From the NCBI GenBank assembly GCA_902787185.1, contig CADAFP010000005.1, positions 1 through 64,000 of the forward strand: a stretch of DNA of 64,000 nt, in the 5' to 3' direction. Below the pieces are notes generated by a model. It worked only from the letters and a program-made list of their open reading frames with translations, was not told the DNA's origin and did no database searches. How positions within the stretch are numbered: the stretch's first letter is position 1; every line of letters starts with the position of its first letter. Both the position numbers and the translations under genes were made by a program. The stretch comes from an uncultured Bacteroidales bacterium. GTDB taxonomy: Bacteria > Bacteroidota > Bacteroidia > Bacteroidales > Muribaculaceae. This document shows positions 50,835-60,330 of this stretch, piece after piece.

Positions 50835-50861
50835 TACTTGGACGGCACATTATATATAATC

Positions 50862-50892
50862 TTGCACAAATGGAGAGAGAGTTGTAACTTTG
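50862..50892 (+). promoter_or_regulatory. Promoter for the HsdR-N-like gene
   Basis: TTG (50862-50864), 20 bp, TAACTTTG (50885-50892); ATG follows at 50906. Confidence 0.6.
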
Positions 50893-50905
50893 TAGTGAAA
50901 AACAA

Positions 50906-51379
50906 ATGGCGATGGTAGAGTTAAATTTACCGGAATATGAGTTCAAGGTGAAAAAGCGGGAGGATGGCTCGTCGTGGGTCATCTGGGACAGGCTGCGCGA
51001 CCGCTGGGTGGCGCTCACCCCCGAGGAATGGGTGCGCCAGCACTTTGTAGAATGGCTGATCACCGACAAGGGTTTCCCCGCTGCACTGATGGGCAACGAG
51101 GTGTCGCTGAGGCAAAACGGCATCGCACGCCGCTGCGACACGGTGGTCGCCGACCGCACGGGGCAGCCGCTGGTTATCGTCGAATACAAGGCTCCTAGCA
51201 TCAACATCACGCAGAAGACATTTGACCAAATTGTGCGTTACAACATGGTTCTGCATGCCCGCTACCTGATTGTGAGCAATGGCTTGAACCACTATTGCTG
51301 CCAAATCGATTACGAGAAAAACACTTACAGGTTTCTGGAAGAAATTCCGTGCTATGAGTCGCTTGTCAATGGCCACTAG
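50906..51379 (+). CDS. HsdR N-terminal-like PD-(D/E)XK protein
   Basis: A 157-aa protein matching only the N-terminal nuclease-like domain of type I restriction HsdR subunits: WDRLRDRWVALTPEEWVRQHFVEWLITDKGFP, then the catalytic triad region RRCDTVVADRTGQPLVIVEYKAP (Asp...Glu-X-Lys). There is no helicase part and no hsdM/hsdS nearby. Such small single-domain copies are common in Bacteroidetes; their role is not known. Confidence 0.87.
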   Translation: MAMVELNLPEYEFKVKKREDGSSWVIWDRLRDRWVALTPEEWVRQHFVEWLITDKGFPAALMGNEVSLRQNGIARRCDTVVADRTGQPLVIVEYKAPSINITQKTFDQIVRYNMVLHARYLIVSNGLNHYCCQIDYEKNTYRFLEEIPCYESLVNGH

Positions 51380-51440
51380 TTTCCAGTCGATAGCGATTTA
51401 GCGATTTTGAATAATATTGTTGACAATATTGTTGATTATT

Positions 51441-51472
51441 CCGAAGATTTTTTACTATTTTTGCGAATAATT
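51441..51472 (+). promoter_or_regulatory. Promoter for the 51487 gene cluster
   Basis: TTG (51441-51443), 21 bp, TATTTTTG (51465-51472), about 14 bp before ATG 51487, so the leader is very short. Confidence 0.6.
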
Positions 51473-51486
51473 AAACGATTTGGCTT

Positions 51487-52020
51487 ATGAAGAAATTTAT
51501 TTTGATGTCCCTTGCAGCAAGTGTTGCAATGGTTTTATGTGTTAGCAACAAGGCATTTGCCGCAGTTCCCGAAGGTTACAAGACCCTTGATTTTCCTGGA
51601 TTCACTGTGAGTATTCCCAATGAATTTGAGAAGTCAGAGGGTTGGAGCAGTGAGAGTCAAATGAGCTTTAACTCCAATGCTGTCAACGTGCGTGACGATG
51701 GCGATGAGTACCTTTCCAGTGCCACAATCAACGTGTATGAAACTGAGGGTGAAATTGACGAGTTGAACGAATTTGCCCAGAACATGAAGGGGTCGGCCAC
51801 TGCCATGGACGAGGTCTGTGACGAGCCCATCGTCGAGGGCAACACCGTCATCCTGCGCTCGACCATCGAACTGGACGAGGGTTATCTGATCAACTGGCGC
51901 TTCGTCGTTATCAACGAGAACGGCAAGGTCGCCGGCGGCACCATCTCCTACCATGTCGGGGATGCCAAGTACTATGAAGGTATCGTGATGCCGATTATCC
52001 AATCGGTCCAGTTCAAGTGA
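51487..52020 (+). CDS. Exported protein of unknown function
   Basis: A 177-aa protein with a clear signal peptide (about 1-25, MKKFILMSLAASVAMVLCVSNKAFA split in two) and a compact mixed alpha/beta remainder (YKTLDFPGFTVSIPNEFEKSEGW ... IVMPIIQSVQFK). The wording resembles small secreted proteins that share an extracytoplasmic PsbP/Mog1-like fold, but I cannot confirm this. First gene of a five-gene exported cluster; the next starts one base after its stop. Confidence 0.7.
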   Translation: MKKFILMSLAASVAMVLCVSNKAFAAVPEGYKTLDFPGFTVSIPNEFEKSEGWSSESQMSFNSNAVNVRDDGDEYLSSATINVYETEGEIDELNEFAQNMKGSATAMDEVCDEPIVEGNTVILRSTIELDEGYLINWRFVVINENGKVAGGTISYHVGDAKYYEGIVMPIIQSVQFK

Positions 52021-52021
52021 C

Positions 52022-52858
52022 ATGAGAAGTCTCTTGACTATACTGACGCTGTGCTGCTGCCTGCAACTGTATGCCCAGGACATTAAGGAGGGGGACAGAT
52101 TTCTGGACAACGAGACCGGCGTGACGTTTACCGTGCGCGAAGTGCGCATGGATAAATACGTCTATATGACCGATGACAGCGAGGACAACCTGATGACTCT
52201 GGTCAAGGTAAATGGACAAGAGGGCGAATATACCCTGGAACCCAGTCGACAAGCCGATGACCCACCCATTGCCGGAGCCGAGTTTGGATGGCCTGTCAAG
52301 TACAGCGCCGATAAGGGCACACTCGAGTTTTACACCCCTCATGGCAAACAGCATTACATCTTTGAGACTGTTAAGGCTGCCGCACGCGAGGACTATCGCT
52401 TCAACGTGTCGTTCGGCACTGACAGCGAAGGCTACATCGGGCGCATTATCGTCAAGGGCTATACGTCCCAAAGCGTCAGTCCCATATTTGAATGTGAGCA
52501 CGAGTTGGTAGAGAGGCTTGCCGAAATGCCCAGTCCTGACGAAGCCGCCAACTATGTTGACGATGTGACGGACATTAACTTTGACGGTATCCCCGACCTG
52601 CAGATTTACATCGGCCTCAACGCCGTGGGACGCGTTTCGGAGTTCTTTGCCGGCTACCTGTGGGACGACAAGGACAAGTGCTTTGCCATGGTTCCCGGCT
52701 ATGACGAGATCAGCAATCCCGTTGTGCATCCCGACACTAAGACTATCACCAGTACCGCCCGCACCGATATAGTGGAAATTACCACATGGACACTGGCATG
52801 GGAAGGCGGTCACCTCGAAATCATTGATGAAACTACAGATACTTTTGGCGATGAATAA
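52022..52858 (+). CDS. Exported protein with XAC2610-like C-terminal part
   Basis: A 278-aa exported protein, signal peptide 1-19. The N-terminal about 80 mature residues (IKEGDRFLDNETGVTFTV ... LVKVNGQEGEYTLEP) resemble in layout the start of the 55540 protein. The C-terminal half has DVTDINFDGIPDLQIYIGLN and EFFAGYLWDDKDKCF, the XAC2610-type pattern of repeated strands. No function is known. It overlaps the next gene by 8 bp. Confidence 0.72.
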   Translation: MRSLLTILTLCCCLQLYAQDIKEGDRFLDNETGVTFTVREVRMDKYVYMTDDSEDNLMTLVKVNGQEGEYTLEPSRQADDPPIAGAEFGWPVKYSADKGTLEFYTPHGKQHYIFETVKAAAREDYRFNVSFGTDSEGYIGRIIVKGYTSQSVSPIFECEHELVERLAEMPSPDEAANYVDDVTDINFDGIPDLQIYIGLNAVGRVSEFFAGYLWDDKDKCFAMVPGYDEISNPVVHPDTKTITSTARTDIVEITTWTLAWEGGHLEIIDETTDTFGDE

Positions 52859-54296
52859 GATTCGATTACTTACCTTGATTTTTGCCTGCTGCTTTCTTCC
52901 CATGACGGCAGGCAGCGGTCCCGACAAGAACGCCGTAACCACCCCGCCCATGTTCCTGCTTGGCACCAACAACGGCATGATGCAGATGGTTTACTGGTGC
53001 AGCCTTGAAGAGCCCCAGATGGATGAGGATTATGCCGAGTATTATGAAGAAGCGCATCAGGCATGGGAATTACAGGAGCAATTCCGCCGCAACGCATCCA
53101 AGTACACCAAACTGATTGTTGATGGTGACAAGACACTGGATGTGAGATATGTGGATGAGATTCTACTCAACCCCGATGGCGAAAAGTTATTCCCGGGCGA
53201 ATTGCATGGCATGCCCAAAATTCCCTCACCCGGTGCCCGGTTCACCCTCCAGGGCGAGTCCGAAATGAATATGGACGAAGTGGGTGGCAACATAGTCGTT
53301 ACCGACAGCTATCTCGCCTCCCACAAAACGCTAACGGTTCAACCTATTACATCGGACGGGGAGGTGCCGCCGCTACCATCTGCCGTCATCAAGAAGATGG
53401 AGGAAAAATACGGCATGAAGGCCGAACTGTCAAAGATAGCCTATACCATAGGCAACCGTTACACCTATGGCGTGCTGCAGTTTGAGGGCGAATACAAGAA
53501 TAGCGCAAGAAAGAAACGTGACCCAAACGAGAAATCGGCATTGGCATTAGAAATCATCACCGACGGCGATAAAATCTATTCCTATCCCGTCGAGGGGTGG
53601 TATGACCCAGAGTATGGCCCCACATGGAATGCCGATGACGGTGGCGAGTACTACCCCAGCAACATTGCGGCGGCATTTGAAGGCCCTCAAGGTGTAGAGT
53701 TTTGCTACCTCCATTGGGCTCCCGAAAGTGCCACCACTGGCATTCTGACCCTGAATAACGGCAAACTCGACCTTCAGGAATATGCCGTTTACCACAGCCT
53801 GATTGACGAGCAGATTCCCGTGTGGAAAAAGGACATCGAGGAGATGAAGAGGCTCTACATCGCCGAAGATCCAGGTGAAAACGAGAACGTGAATCTGACC
53901 AAGTGGGCCCATGTCTTCATCGACTATATGGGTGAGCAGATATGGATTAGCGACGAGGCCGAAGAAAACGGCGCATTCTTCAGCCGCGAGGATGACAAAT
54001 TTGAGCTCATTGGCACCGTGAGAGGCAGTTTCAGGCCATCGTTCCCTAAAAGCAGAGACGGCAACTGTTACCTGGTAATTTCGGGACCTGCCGGGGGACC
54101 GTCTTATTATACCGAAATCTTTAAGTTTAGGAACGGCAAGGTGGTTGAAAGGTTTAATGGATTGGAGGTTTACGGCGAACTTGACGGCTGTGAACTCAAT
54201 GGGAAAGAAATCAGCGTTGAGCAAGGCAAAGCCTACATGCAGGCCGTGCCCGAAGCCGTAGAGCCCTATATTTTCTGGACAGAAATCGACAATTAG
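52851..54296 (+). CDS. Exported protein of unknown function
   Basis: A 481-aa exported protein. I start at ATG 52851 (MNKIRLLTLIFACCFLPMTAG), which yields a clean signal peptide and overlaps the preceding stop by 8 bp; an upstream start at 52824 adds residues that spoil the signal. The mature protein has many acidic residues and repeated WxxD/E-type loops (EYYPSNIAAAFEGPQGVEFCYLHW) but no domain I recognise. Third in the exported cluster. Confidence 0.7.
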   Translation: MNKIRLLTLIFACCFLPMTAGSGPDKNAVTTPPMFLLGTNNGMMQMVYWCSLEEPQMDEDYAEYYEEAHQAWELQEQFRRNASKYTKLIVDGDKTLDVRYVDEILLNPDGEKLFPGELHGMPKIPSPGARFTLQGESEMNMDEVGGNIVVTDSYLASHKTLTVQPITSDGEVPPLPSAVIKKMEEKYGMKAELSKIAYTIGNRYTYGVLQFEGEYKNSARKKRDPNEKSALALEIITDGDKIYSYPVEGWYDPEYGPTWNADDGGEYYPSNIAAAFEGPQGVEFCYLHWAPESATTGILTLNNGKLDLQEYAVYHSLIDEQIPVWKKDIEEMKRLYIAEDPGENENVNLTKWAHVFIDYMGEQIWISDEAEENGAFFSREDDKFELIGTVRGSFRPSFPKSRDGNCYLVISGPAGGPSYYTEIFKFRNGKVVERFNGLEVYGELDGCELNGKEISVEQGKAYMQAVPEAVEPYIFWTEIDN

Positions 54297-54309
54297 TAAT
54301 CACCAGGTT

Positions 54310-55509
54310 ATGAGAAAGGCTATCACATTACTATTCTGCTGGGTGCTGGCTTTTGGTGCCAGCGGCATGGGAACCGACATCATGCCGCTCACTGCCATCG
54401 ACGGCAGCTGGATGAGCAAGAGCATCCCTGTGAGCACCACCGCCACGGAGCCCGACGTGATGACGCTGTTAAGGGCATTTCACGCCACCTGGCCCACCAC
54501 GAGCGTGCAGTCGATTATTGACGCAGCGAGTGACAACACCTACTACCAGCATGATGAATCGACGATGCCTCCAGGGTGCCACGGCATTGTGTTCATGGAC
54601 TGTGAGGACTTTAACTGGGCCTATTTCCATCACATGGATGGCGCTACTCAAGATGTTGAAGCACGAGCCTATCCATGCGATAACGGGCACACGCTGTTTG
54701 TCATCAGTTTTGCTGAAGCCGATAATAAGGTAAATCCTTTCTGCTGCTTCTACGATTACGACCCTGCGAGCCATGTGATGAAGCCTGAAGACACCCCCTT
54801 CCATAACCTCCCGCGCAAGTGGACAAATTCCACATTGCACTATTATTTGGGATTTGAATATGACCAGACCATCATCGTGGAAGAAACCTCCCCTGAGGGA
54901 GAGAACTGGTACCACAAATATGTATTTACCGGCATGGCCCATGCTTATGACCACTCCAGCGCAGATGCTTATGAAGACATGGACGAGATGGAGATCGAAG
55001 TGAGGCTGCCCGATGATGCTGAGTTAAAAGATGAGGATGGCGACAGGGAACTGTATGTGAACGTTGACGGCGTGGGCTCGGAGAACGGCCAATGGTCGGT
55101 GTGGCTGCGTGACAAGAACACGGGCATTGTGACCTACCTGTTTGCCACCGAGAACACCGCCGAGCCACGGTGGGACCAGATGCAAGACGGCAACGGCATC
55201 AAGGTCCCGATTGACCTGATTGCCGCCGGCAACTGCTACAACACCCTGTTCATTCCCTGGGATGCCGACAAAATCTTTGTGGAAGGTTGTCCCGACGAGC
55301 GCAACGTGTGGTCGTACATCATCGACATGAATACCAAAGAGGCCATTCAGTTGCCCACCAACGAAGGGCTGATTGCCATCGACCCTGGGAAACAGGAAAT
55401 CCACATGAGCCATTACCTCTACCATCCTGATGGAGGCCGATACTCGGTGGAACGCGTCTATACCATCGACGGCCGATACACCGGCAAGGAATACCGTATT
55501 GCAGATTAA
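54310..55509 (+). CDS. Exported protein of unknown function
   Basis: A 399-aa protein with an N-terminal signal peptide (about 1-20). The mature part has VSTTATEPDVMTLLRAFHATWPT, CHGIVFMDCEDFNWAYFHHMDGA and a C-terminal beta-rich half ending YTIDGRYTGKEYRIAD. No family was recognised. It is 13 bp after the 52851 gene and 30 bp before the next, so part of the same unit. Confidence 0.68.
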   Translation: MRKAITLLFCWVLAFGASGMGTDIMPLTAIDGSWMSKSIPVSTTATEPDVMTLLRAFHATWPTTSVQSIIDAASDNTYYQHDESTMPPGCHGIVFMDCEDFNWAYFHHMDGATQDVEARAYPCDNGHTLFVISFAEADNKVNPFCCFYDYDPASHVMKPEDTPFHNLPRKWTNSTLHYYLGFEYDQTIIVEETSPEGENWYHKYVFTGMAHAYDHSSADAYEDMDEMEIEVRLPDDAELKDEDGDRELYVNVDGVGSENGQWSVWLRDKNTGIVTYLFATENTAEPRWDQMQDGNGIKVPIDLIAAGNCYNTLFIPWDADKIFVEGCPDERNVWSYIIDMNTKEAIQLPTNEGLIAIDPGKQEIHMSHYLYHPDGGRYSVERVYTIDGRYTGKEYRIAD

Positions 55510-55539
55510 CAGAGAATCAACGCAACAAAATCAATATCT

Positions 55540-56481
55540 ATGAGAAAAATAGCAATCATCCTATTACTGCTTAGCGTCCTCACCGCATGGGCGCAGCACA
55601 TCGAGCAAGGCAGCTCGTGGTACAACGGCGCACTCATCTATGATGCCTCCCTGCTTGAAGGTGGTAAGGTGCTGCTCAGGGCCACTGCCGAAGGCGAAGA
55701 CATCGAATTCATGCTGGTGCCCGTGAAAGGCAGCCCCGACACCTACACCATCGCACCGGGTCCCAACGACGCGATGATGGTGGAAGAGGAAGGGCATACC
55801 GTGCACCACGTCATGCAGGAAGACTTGGATATCCTATGTTTCTACGACTCAAAGGGCACCCTATACAAACTGATGGATAGGACCATTGAAGAGGATACCC
55901 AAAAGCTGAATGTGGAGACCTGGATGACACTCATCAGGGGCGACTACACCATGGCCGACGGCACCCGCGTGACCATCGACTGGAACAAGGCCCTCGTTGG
56001 CGGAACCTATGTGCCCATCGAAGCCATGACCTTTAACGGCCATACGACAGGCATCCTCAGTATCGACGGAGACGGCACTCCGTTGAACGGCCCAATGGAA
56101 GTGCAGTTTATCAAGGGTGGTCTGTGCTTGTATCCGGTGGGATTTGATGAGTATGAATTTCCTCACAGGCTGCTTGTTGACAGTTTTACCCTCACCGAGT
56201 CCAATCCCAACATCGGCTGCTATGACTACGTCTGCAACACATTGCTCCACGGCAGTGAACTGAATTACTTTGACAAGCCGACATTGCGGCTGATGCGCAA
56301 TTTCATCCTTGCCCGTCGCGGCTATGTGTTCCAGTCCAAGGACCTGAAAGAATATTTCGGCAAAGAAGCGTGGTACAAGCCTGCCGACAGCAACGACGAT
56401 ATCCAACTTTCGCTCCTTGAGCAATTGAACATCGAGTTAATCAAATACAGGGAAGCCACTATTGAAGATATTGCTCTATAA
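55540..56481 (+). CDS. Exported YARHG-domain protein
   Basis: A 313-aa exported protein, signal peptide 1-19. The N-terminal mature region (IEQGSSWYNGALIYDASLLEGGKVLL ... LVPVKGSPDTYTIAPG) parallels the 52022 protein. The C-terminal 75 residues are a YARHG domain: LRLMRNFILARRGYVFQSKDLKEYFGKEAWYKP in two parts, with ILARRGY in place of the eponymous YARHG. This domain is thought to bind in the periplasm or at the surface, but its ligand is unknown. Last gene of the exported cluster. Confidence 0.8.
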   Translation: MRKIAIILLLLSVLTAWAQHIEQGSSWYNGALIYDASLLEGGKVLLRATAEGEDIEFMLVPVKGSPDTYTIAPGPNDAMMVEEEGHTVHHVMQEDLDILCFYDSKGTLYKLMDRTIEEDTQKLNVETWMTLIRGDYTMADGTRVTIDWNKALVGGTYVPIEAMTFNGHTTGILSIDGDGTPLNGPMEVQFIKGGLCLYPVGFDEYEFPHRLLVDSFTLTESNPNIGCYDYVCNTLLHGSELNYFDKPTLRLMRNFILARRGYVFQSKDLKEYFGKEAWYKPADSNDDIQLSLLEQLNIELIKYREATIEDIAL

Positions 56482-56537
56482 AAACCGGTTTGCATGATTC
56501 TGCTCCAAGCGACCTAAAGACACACCGAAAAAATTAG

Positions 56538-56545
56538 TATATTTG
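56538..56545 (+). promoter_or_regulatory. Promoter -7 box for the helicase gene
   Basis: TATATTTG ends 5 bp before ATG 56551, so the mRNA should be nearly leaderless. Confidence 0.5.
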
Positions 56546-56550
56546 CAACC

Positions 56551-58944
56551 ATGAATGAGGATTACCTGGAGAAACTGAATGAGCAGCAACGGGCGGCCGT
56601 CGAGTATTGCGACGGGCCGCAGTTGGTGATTGCGGGTGCAGGGTCGGGCAAAACGCGCGTGCTCACCTATAAAATCGTGCACCTGCTGCAACAGGGCTAC
56701 GAACCATGGCGCATCATGGCACTGACGTTCACCAATAAGGCTGCCCGCGAGATGCGAGAGCGCATCGAGCCGTTGGCAGGCCCTGAGGCCAGCGCCCAAC
56801 TGTGGATGGGCACCTTTCACTCGATTTTCTCACGCCTGCTGCGCCGCAATGCCGAGCGCATCGGGTTCAAGAGCGATTTCACCATCTATGACCAGAGCGA
56901 CTCCAGGTCACTGATTAAGCTCATTGTCAAGGACATGGGCCTTGATGATAAAGTCTATAAGCCCGCCACGCTTCAGACTCAAATCAGCAATGCCAAGAAT
57001 GCGTTGATTACTCCCGAGGACTATGCGCGCAACCAGGCGCTGATGGATGCTGACCGCGATGCCATGCGTCCCGAGACAGCCGCCATCTATAAGGCATATT
57101 GGAACCGCTGCCGCATCGCCGGTGCGATGGACTTTGACGACCTGCTGCTGTACACCAACATCCTGCTGCGTGACCATGAGGACGTGTTGGAGCAGTACCA
57201 GGAGTTTTTCCGCTATATCCTTGTTGACGAGTACCAAGACACCAACTTCTCACAGCACCTGATTGTACACCAGTTGAGCAAGAAATACAACAGGCTGTGT
57301 GTCGTGGGTGATGACGCCCAGAGCATCTACAGCTTTCGCGGTGCCAATATCGACAACATCCTCAGGCTTCAGCGATTCTATCCCGATATCAAGACCTTTA
57401 AGCTGGAACGCAACTACCGCTCCACACAAACCATCACCGATGCCGCCAACAGCCTCATCGAGAAGAACAAGGGGCAGATTGCCAAGCACCTGTTCAGCAA
57501 GAATGCCGTGGGTGACCGCATCCCCGTCATCCAGTGCTATAGCGATTATGAGGAGGCCTATGTCGTTGCCAACCAGATAGCCGCCTTGAAAGCGCGCCAG
57601 GGCGACAGTTATGAGGACTATGCCGTGCTGTACCGCACCAATGCGCAGTCACGTGTGCTGGAGGAGGCGTTGAGCAACGGCGGGCGCCGCGACAAGCACG
57701 GTAATATGCGCAGTGCCATCCCCTACCGCATCTATGGCGGCCTGTCGTTCTACCAACGTAAGGAGGTGAAAGATGCCATCTGCTACTTTAGGCTCATCAT
57801 CAACCCCGATGATGATGAGGCCGTGCGTCGTGTCATCAACTATCCCACACGAGGCATCGGTGACACCACGGTGAGCAAAATCACCCACTGTGCCACCGAG
57901 AATGGCGTGAGTCTGTGGCAGGTGATGAACCATGCCGAGCAATACGGGCTGAATGTGAACCGCGGCACACTCAGCAAACTGGAGAGCTTTACCACACTGA
58001 TGAAAGGGCTCATCGAACTGAACCAGGAGGGCAACGACGCGTTGACGGTTGCTCAGGAAGCCGTCAGACGCACACGTATCAAGAGCGTGCTTATGGGTGA
58101 CAACACACCCGAGAACATCAGCCGCATCGAGAACCTGGACGAGTTGATGAACGCCGTGAATGACTTCCAGCAAGGCAAGGAGGAAAGTGGGGATGAGCGT
58201 TGCCAGATTGGCGACTTCCTGGCTGAGACCTCGCTACTCACCGACCAAGACATGAACGACCCCGACGGGGAAAAAGTTACCTTGATGACTGTTCATGCCG
58301 CTAAAGGATTGGAGTTCAGGAACGTCATCATTGTGGGTGTTGAGGAAGACCTGTTCCCAAGCGCGATGAGCGCCGGCTCGATGTACCAGATTGAGGAGGA
58401 ACGGCGACTGCTCTATGTTGCCATCACGCGTGCCGAGGTGAACTGCGTGATCACCTATGCCACGTCGCGCTACCACAACGGCCAGACCAAGTCGTGTATC
58501 ATCAGCCGCTTCCTGCGCGACATCGCGCCCGAATACCTCCTGATGGGCAGCACCAACTCGGCACCCGTTCCGTCGCGCAAGCGCACGCGCTGGGACGATG
58601 ATTGGGACGACGAACCAGTGCAGGAAAAACCCAGGCGGTTTACCGGGGCAAAGCCCCGGCCCACAAGACAAGAGCTGACAACGCCATCGCGATCAACCCC
58701 CTCTCGCCCGGCCACACCTTCACGGCCTGTCTCCCCCACTCCGCCTGTGGCAGCTGCCAACGGTGACTTCACCATTCATCACGCAGAAGAACTGAGCGTG
58801 GGGGCCAAGGTGCTTCACCAGCGGTTCGGTCGCGGGACGGTAACCAATATTGACACCAGCGGCGATGCGAAAATTGACGTCATGTTCAATGACGGGCAAA
58901 ACCGCCGGTTGCTACTAAAATTCGCTAAGTTCCAAATCCTTTAA
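56551..58944 (+). CDS. UvrD/PcrA-type 3'-5' DNA helicase
   Basis: A 797-aa superfamily 1A helicase for repair and replication restart. Motifs in order: Q-motif LNEQQRAAVEY, I GAGSGKTRVL, Ia FTNKAAREMRERI, II VDEYQDTN, III GDDAQSIYSFRGA, IV LERNYRST, V TVHAAKGLEF, VI YVAITRAEV. A disordered Arg/Pro/Ser/Thr stretch (about 680-740) precedes a C-terminal Tudor-like PcrA module (VGAKVLHQRFGRGTVTNID). I do not separate uvrD from pcrA. nspC follows after 13 bp. Confidence 0.95.
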   Translation: MNEDYLEKLNEQQRAAVEYCDGPQLVIAGAGSGKTRVLTYKIVHLLQQGYEPWRIMALTFTNKAAREMRERIEPLAGPEASAQLWMGTFHSIFSRLLRRNAERIGFKSDFTIYDQSDSRSLIKLIVKDMGLDDKVYKPATLQTQISNAKNALITPEDYARNQALMDADRDAMRPETAAIYKAYWNRCRIAGAMDFDDLLLYTNILLRDHEDVLEQYQEFFRYILVDEYQDTNFSQHLIVHQLSKKYNRLCVVGDDAQSIYSFRGANIDNILRLQRFYPDIKTFKLERNYRSTQTITDAANSLIEKNKGQIAKHLFSKNAVGDRIPVIQCYSDYEEAYVVANQIAALKARQGDSYEDYAVLYRTNAQSRVLEEALSNGGRRDKHGNMRSAIPYRIYGGLSFYQRKEVKDAICYFRLIINPDDDEAVRRVINYPTRGIGDTTVSKITHCATENGVSLWQVMNHAEQYGLNVNRGTLSKLESFTTLMKGLIELNQEGNDALTVAQEAVRRTRIKSVLMGDNTPENISRIENLDELMNAVNDFQQGKEESGDERCQIGDFLAETSLLTDQDMNDPDGEKVTLMTVHAAKGLEFRNVIIVGVEEDLFPSAMSAGSMYQIEEERRLLYVAITRAEVNCVITYATSRYHNGQTKSCIISRFLRDIAPEYLLMGSTNSAPVPSRKRTRWDDDWDDEPVQEKPRRFTGAKPRPTRQELTTPSRSTPSRPATPSRPVSPTPPVAAANGDFTIHHAEELSVGAKVLHQRFGRGTVTNIDTSGDAKIDVMFNDGQNRRLLLKFAKFQIL

Positions 58945-58957
58945 CGGTCAAAAGACA

Positions 58958-60103
58958 ATGGAAGAATATAAAACGCCTTATTATATCGTGTATGAGGAGA
59001 AGTTGCGCAAGAACATCGAGTTGATTACCGGTGTTGCTGAACGTACAGGTGTGGATATCATCATGGCATTCAAGGCCAATGCGTTGTGGCGCACATTTGA
59101 CATCTTTAGGGAATACGGCATCGAGTCCACGGCCAGTTCGGTAAACGAGATGTTGCTGGCCAATGACGAGTTGAAATGCCGCACCCACACTTATTGCCCC
59201 GCCTATACCGAGGATACTATCGATGCCTATATCGCCGGCAGTTCACATATCACGTTCAACTCGATTGAGCAGTACCTGCGTTTTGCCGACCGCGTGAGCC
59301 AGCACAACAATGACTGGCCTGGGGAACAGGTGAGTTGCGGTCTGCGCGTGAACCCCATGTGCTCGGTCATCGAGACCGACATCTACAATCCTTGCTGCCC
59401 CGGATCTCGTTTTGGCGTGTTGGCAAGCGACTTGAAGGAATTGCCCGAGGGGATTCAGGGTTTCCACTTCCACGCCCTGTGCGAGAGCACGAGTTTTGAC
59501 CTGGAAAAGGTGCTGTTGGCATTGAAGCAACAGTTTGGGGAGTACTTGCCACGGCTGAAGTGGCTCAATATGGGCGGAGGCCACTTGATGACGCGCAAGG
59601 GATACAATATCAAGCACTTGGAACAGGTGCTTGGCGCCTTCCAGGGAGCCTACCCCAACCTGCAACTCATCCTGGAACCAGGTAGCGCCTGGTGCTGGCA
59701 GACAGGTGACCTGGAAGCAACCGTGGTGGATGTGGTGAGCAATAGCGGCATCACCACGGCGATTGTGGATGTATCCTTCGCCTGCCACATGCCCGATTGC
59801 CTCGAGATGCCTTACAAGCCTGTCATCAGTCAGGCCCTCGACGAGGTGGACACCTCAAAGCCGACTTACCGCATGGGCGGCAATTCGTGCCTGAGCGGCG
59901 ACTATGTGGGCGATTGGAGTTTTGAGAAGCCTCTCAAGCGCGGCGACCGCATCACCTTTGAAGACATGAACCATTACACTACCGTGAAGACCAATATGTT
60001 CAACGGTATCCAGCACCCATCCATCCTATTGAAACGTATGGACGGCACCATCGAAGTGCTGCGTGAATTCGATTACATCGACTACAAGACCCGAATGAGT
60101 TGA
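58958..60103 (+). CDS. nspC: Carboxynorspermidine decarboxylase
   Basis: PLP enzyme that decarboxylates carboxynorspermidine or carboxyspermidine in the alternative polyamine pathway. The 381-aa protein has the PLP lysine in MAFKANA (Lys39), HFHALCES, the phosphate-binding MGGGH, EPGSAWCWQTG and GNSCLSGD near the C-terminus. The partner dehydrogenase is not in the window. It probably shares the transcript of the helicase gene. Confidence 0.93.
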   Translation: MEEYKTPYYIVYEEKLRKNIELITGVAERTGVDIIMAFKANALWRTFDIFREYGIESTASSVNEMLLANDELKCRTHTYCPAYTEDTIDAYIAGSSHITFNSIEQYLRFADRVSQHNNDWPGEQVSCGLRVNPMCSVIETDIYNPCCPGSRFGVLASDLKELPEGIQGFHFHALCESTSFDLEKVLLALKQQFGEYLPRLKWLNMGGGHLMTRKGYNIKHLEQVLGAFQGAYPNLQLILEPGSAWCWQTGDLEATVVDVVSNSGITTAIVDVSFACHMPDCLEMPYKPVISQALDEVDTSKPTYRMGGNSCLSGDYVGDWSFEKPLKRGDRITFEDMNHYTTVKTNMFNGIQHPSILLKRMDGTIEVLREFDYIDYKTRMS

Positions 60104-60330
60104 TTAATTCCCTTGAATACTACACTATTTTTAACATGAATGACCGTAAATCACCACGAATGATCATAAATGATTAATATGGACTTCAAACGATATAAAA
60201 ATCTAATGAGACTGCGATGGAGATGTTGATTAATCCCCTTGAATGCTACACTATTTATTTAACATGAATGACCGTAAATCACCACGAATGATCATAAATG
60301 ATTAATATGGATTTCAAACGATATAAAGCT
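60099..60330 (+). repeat. Direct duplication of the GxxExxY leader and start
   Basis: About 105 bp, from GTTGATTAAT to AACGATATAAA, occur at 60099-60199 and again at 60225-60327 with few changes. The first copy includes the start codons and first ten codons of the GxxExxY gene, then an altered remnant ending in ACTGCGATGGAG, giving a 19-codon stub that stops at the nspC-proximal side. The two copies hold CACGAATGATCATAAATG repeats. Confidence 0.88.

Noticed and set aside
50906..51379. Remnant of a type I restriction system
   Set aside because: Stand-alone HsdR-N proteins are common in this phylum, the frame is complete with its own promoter, and no hsd partners or fragments are present.
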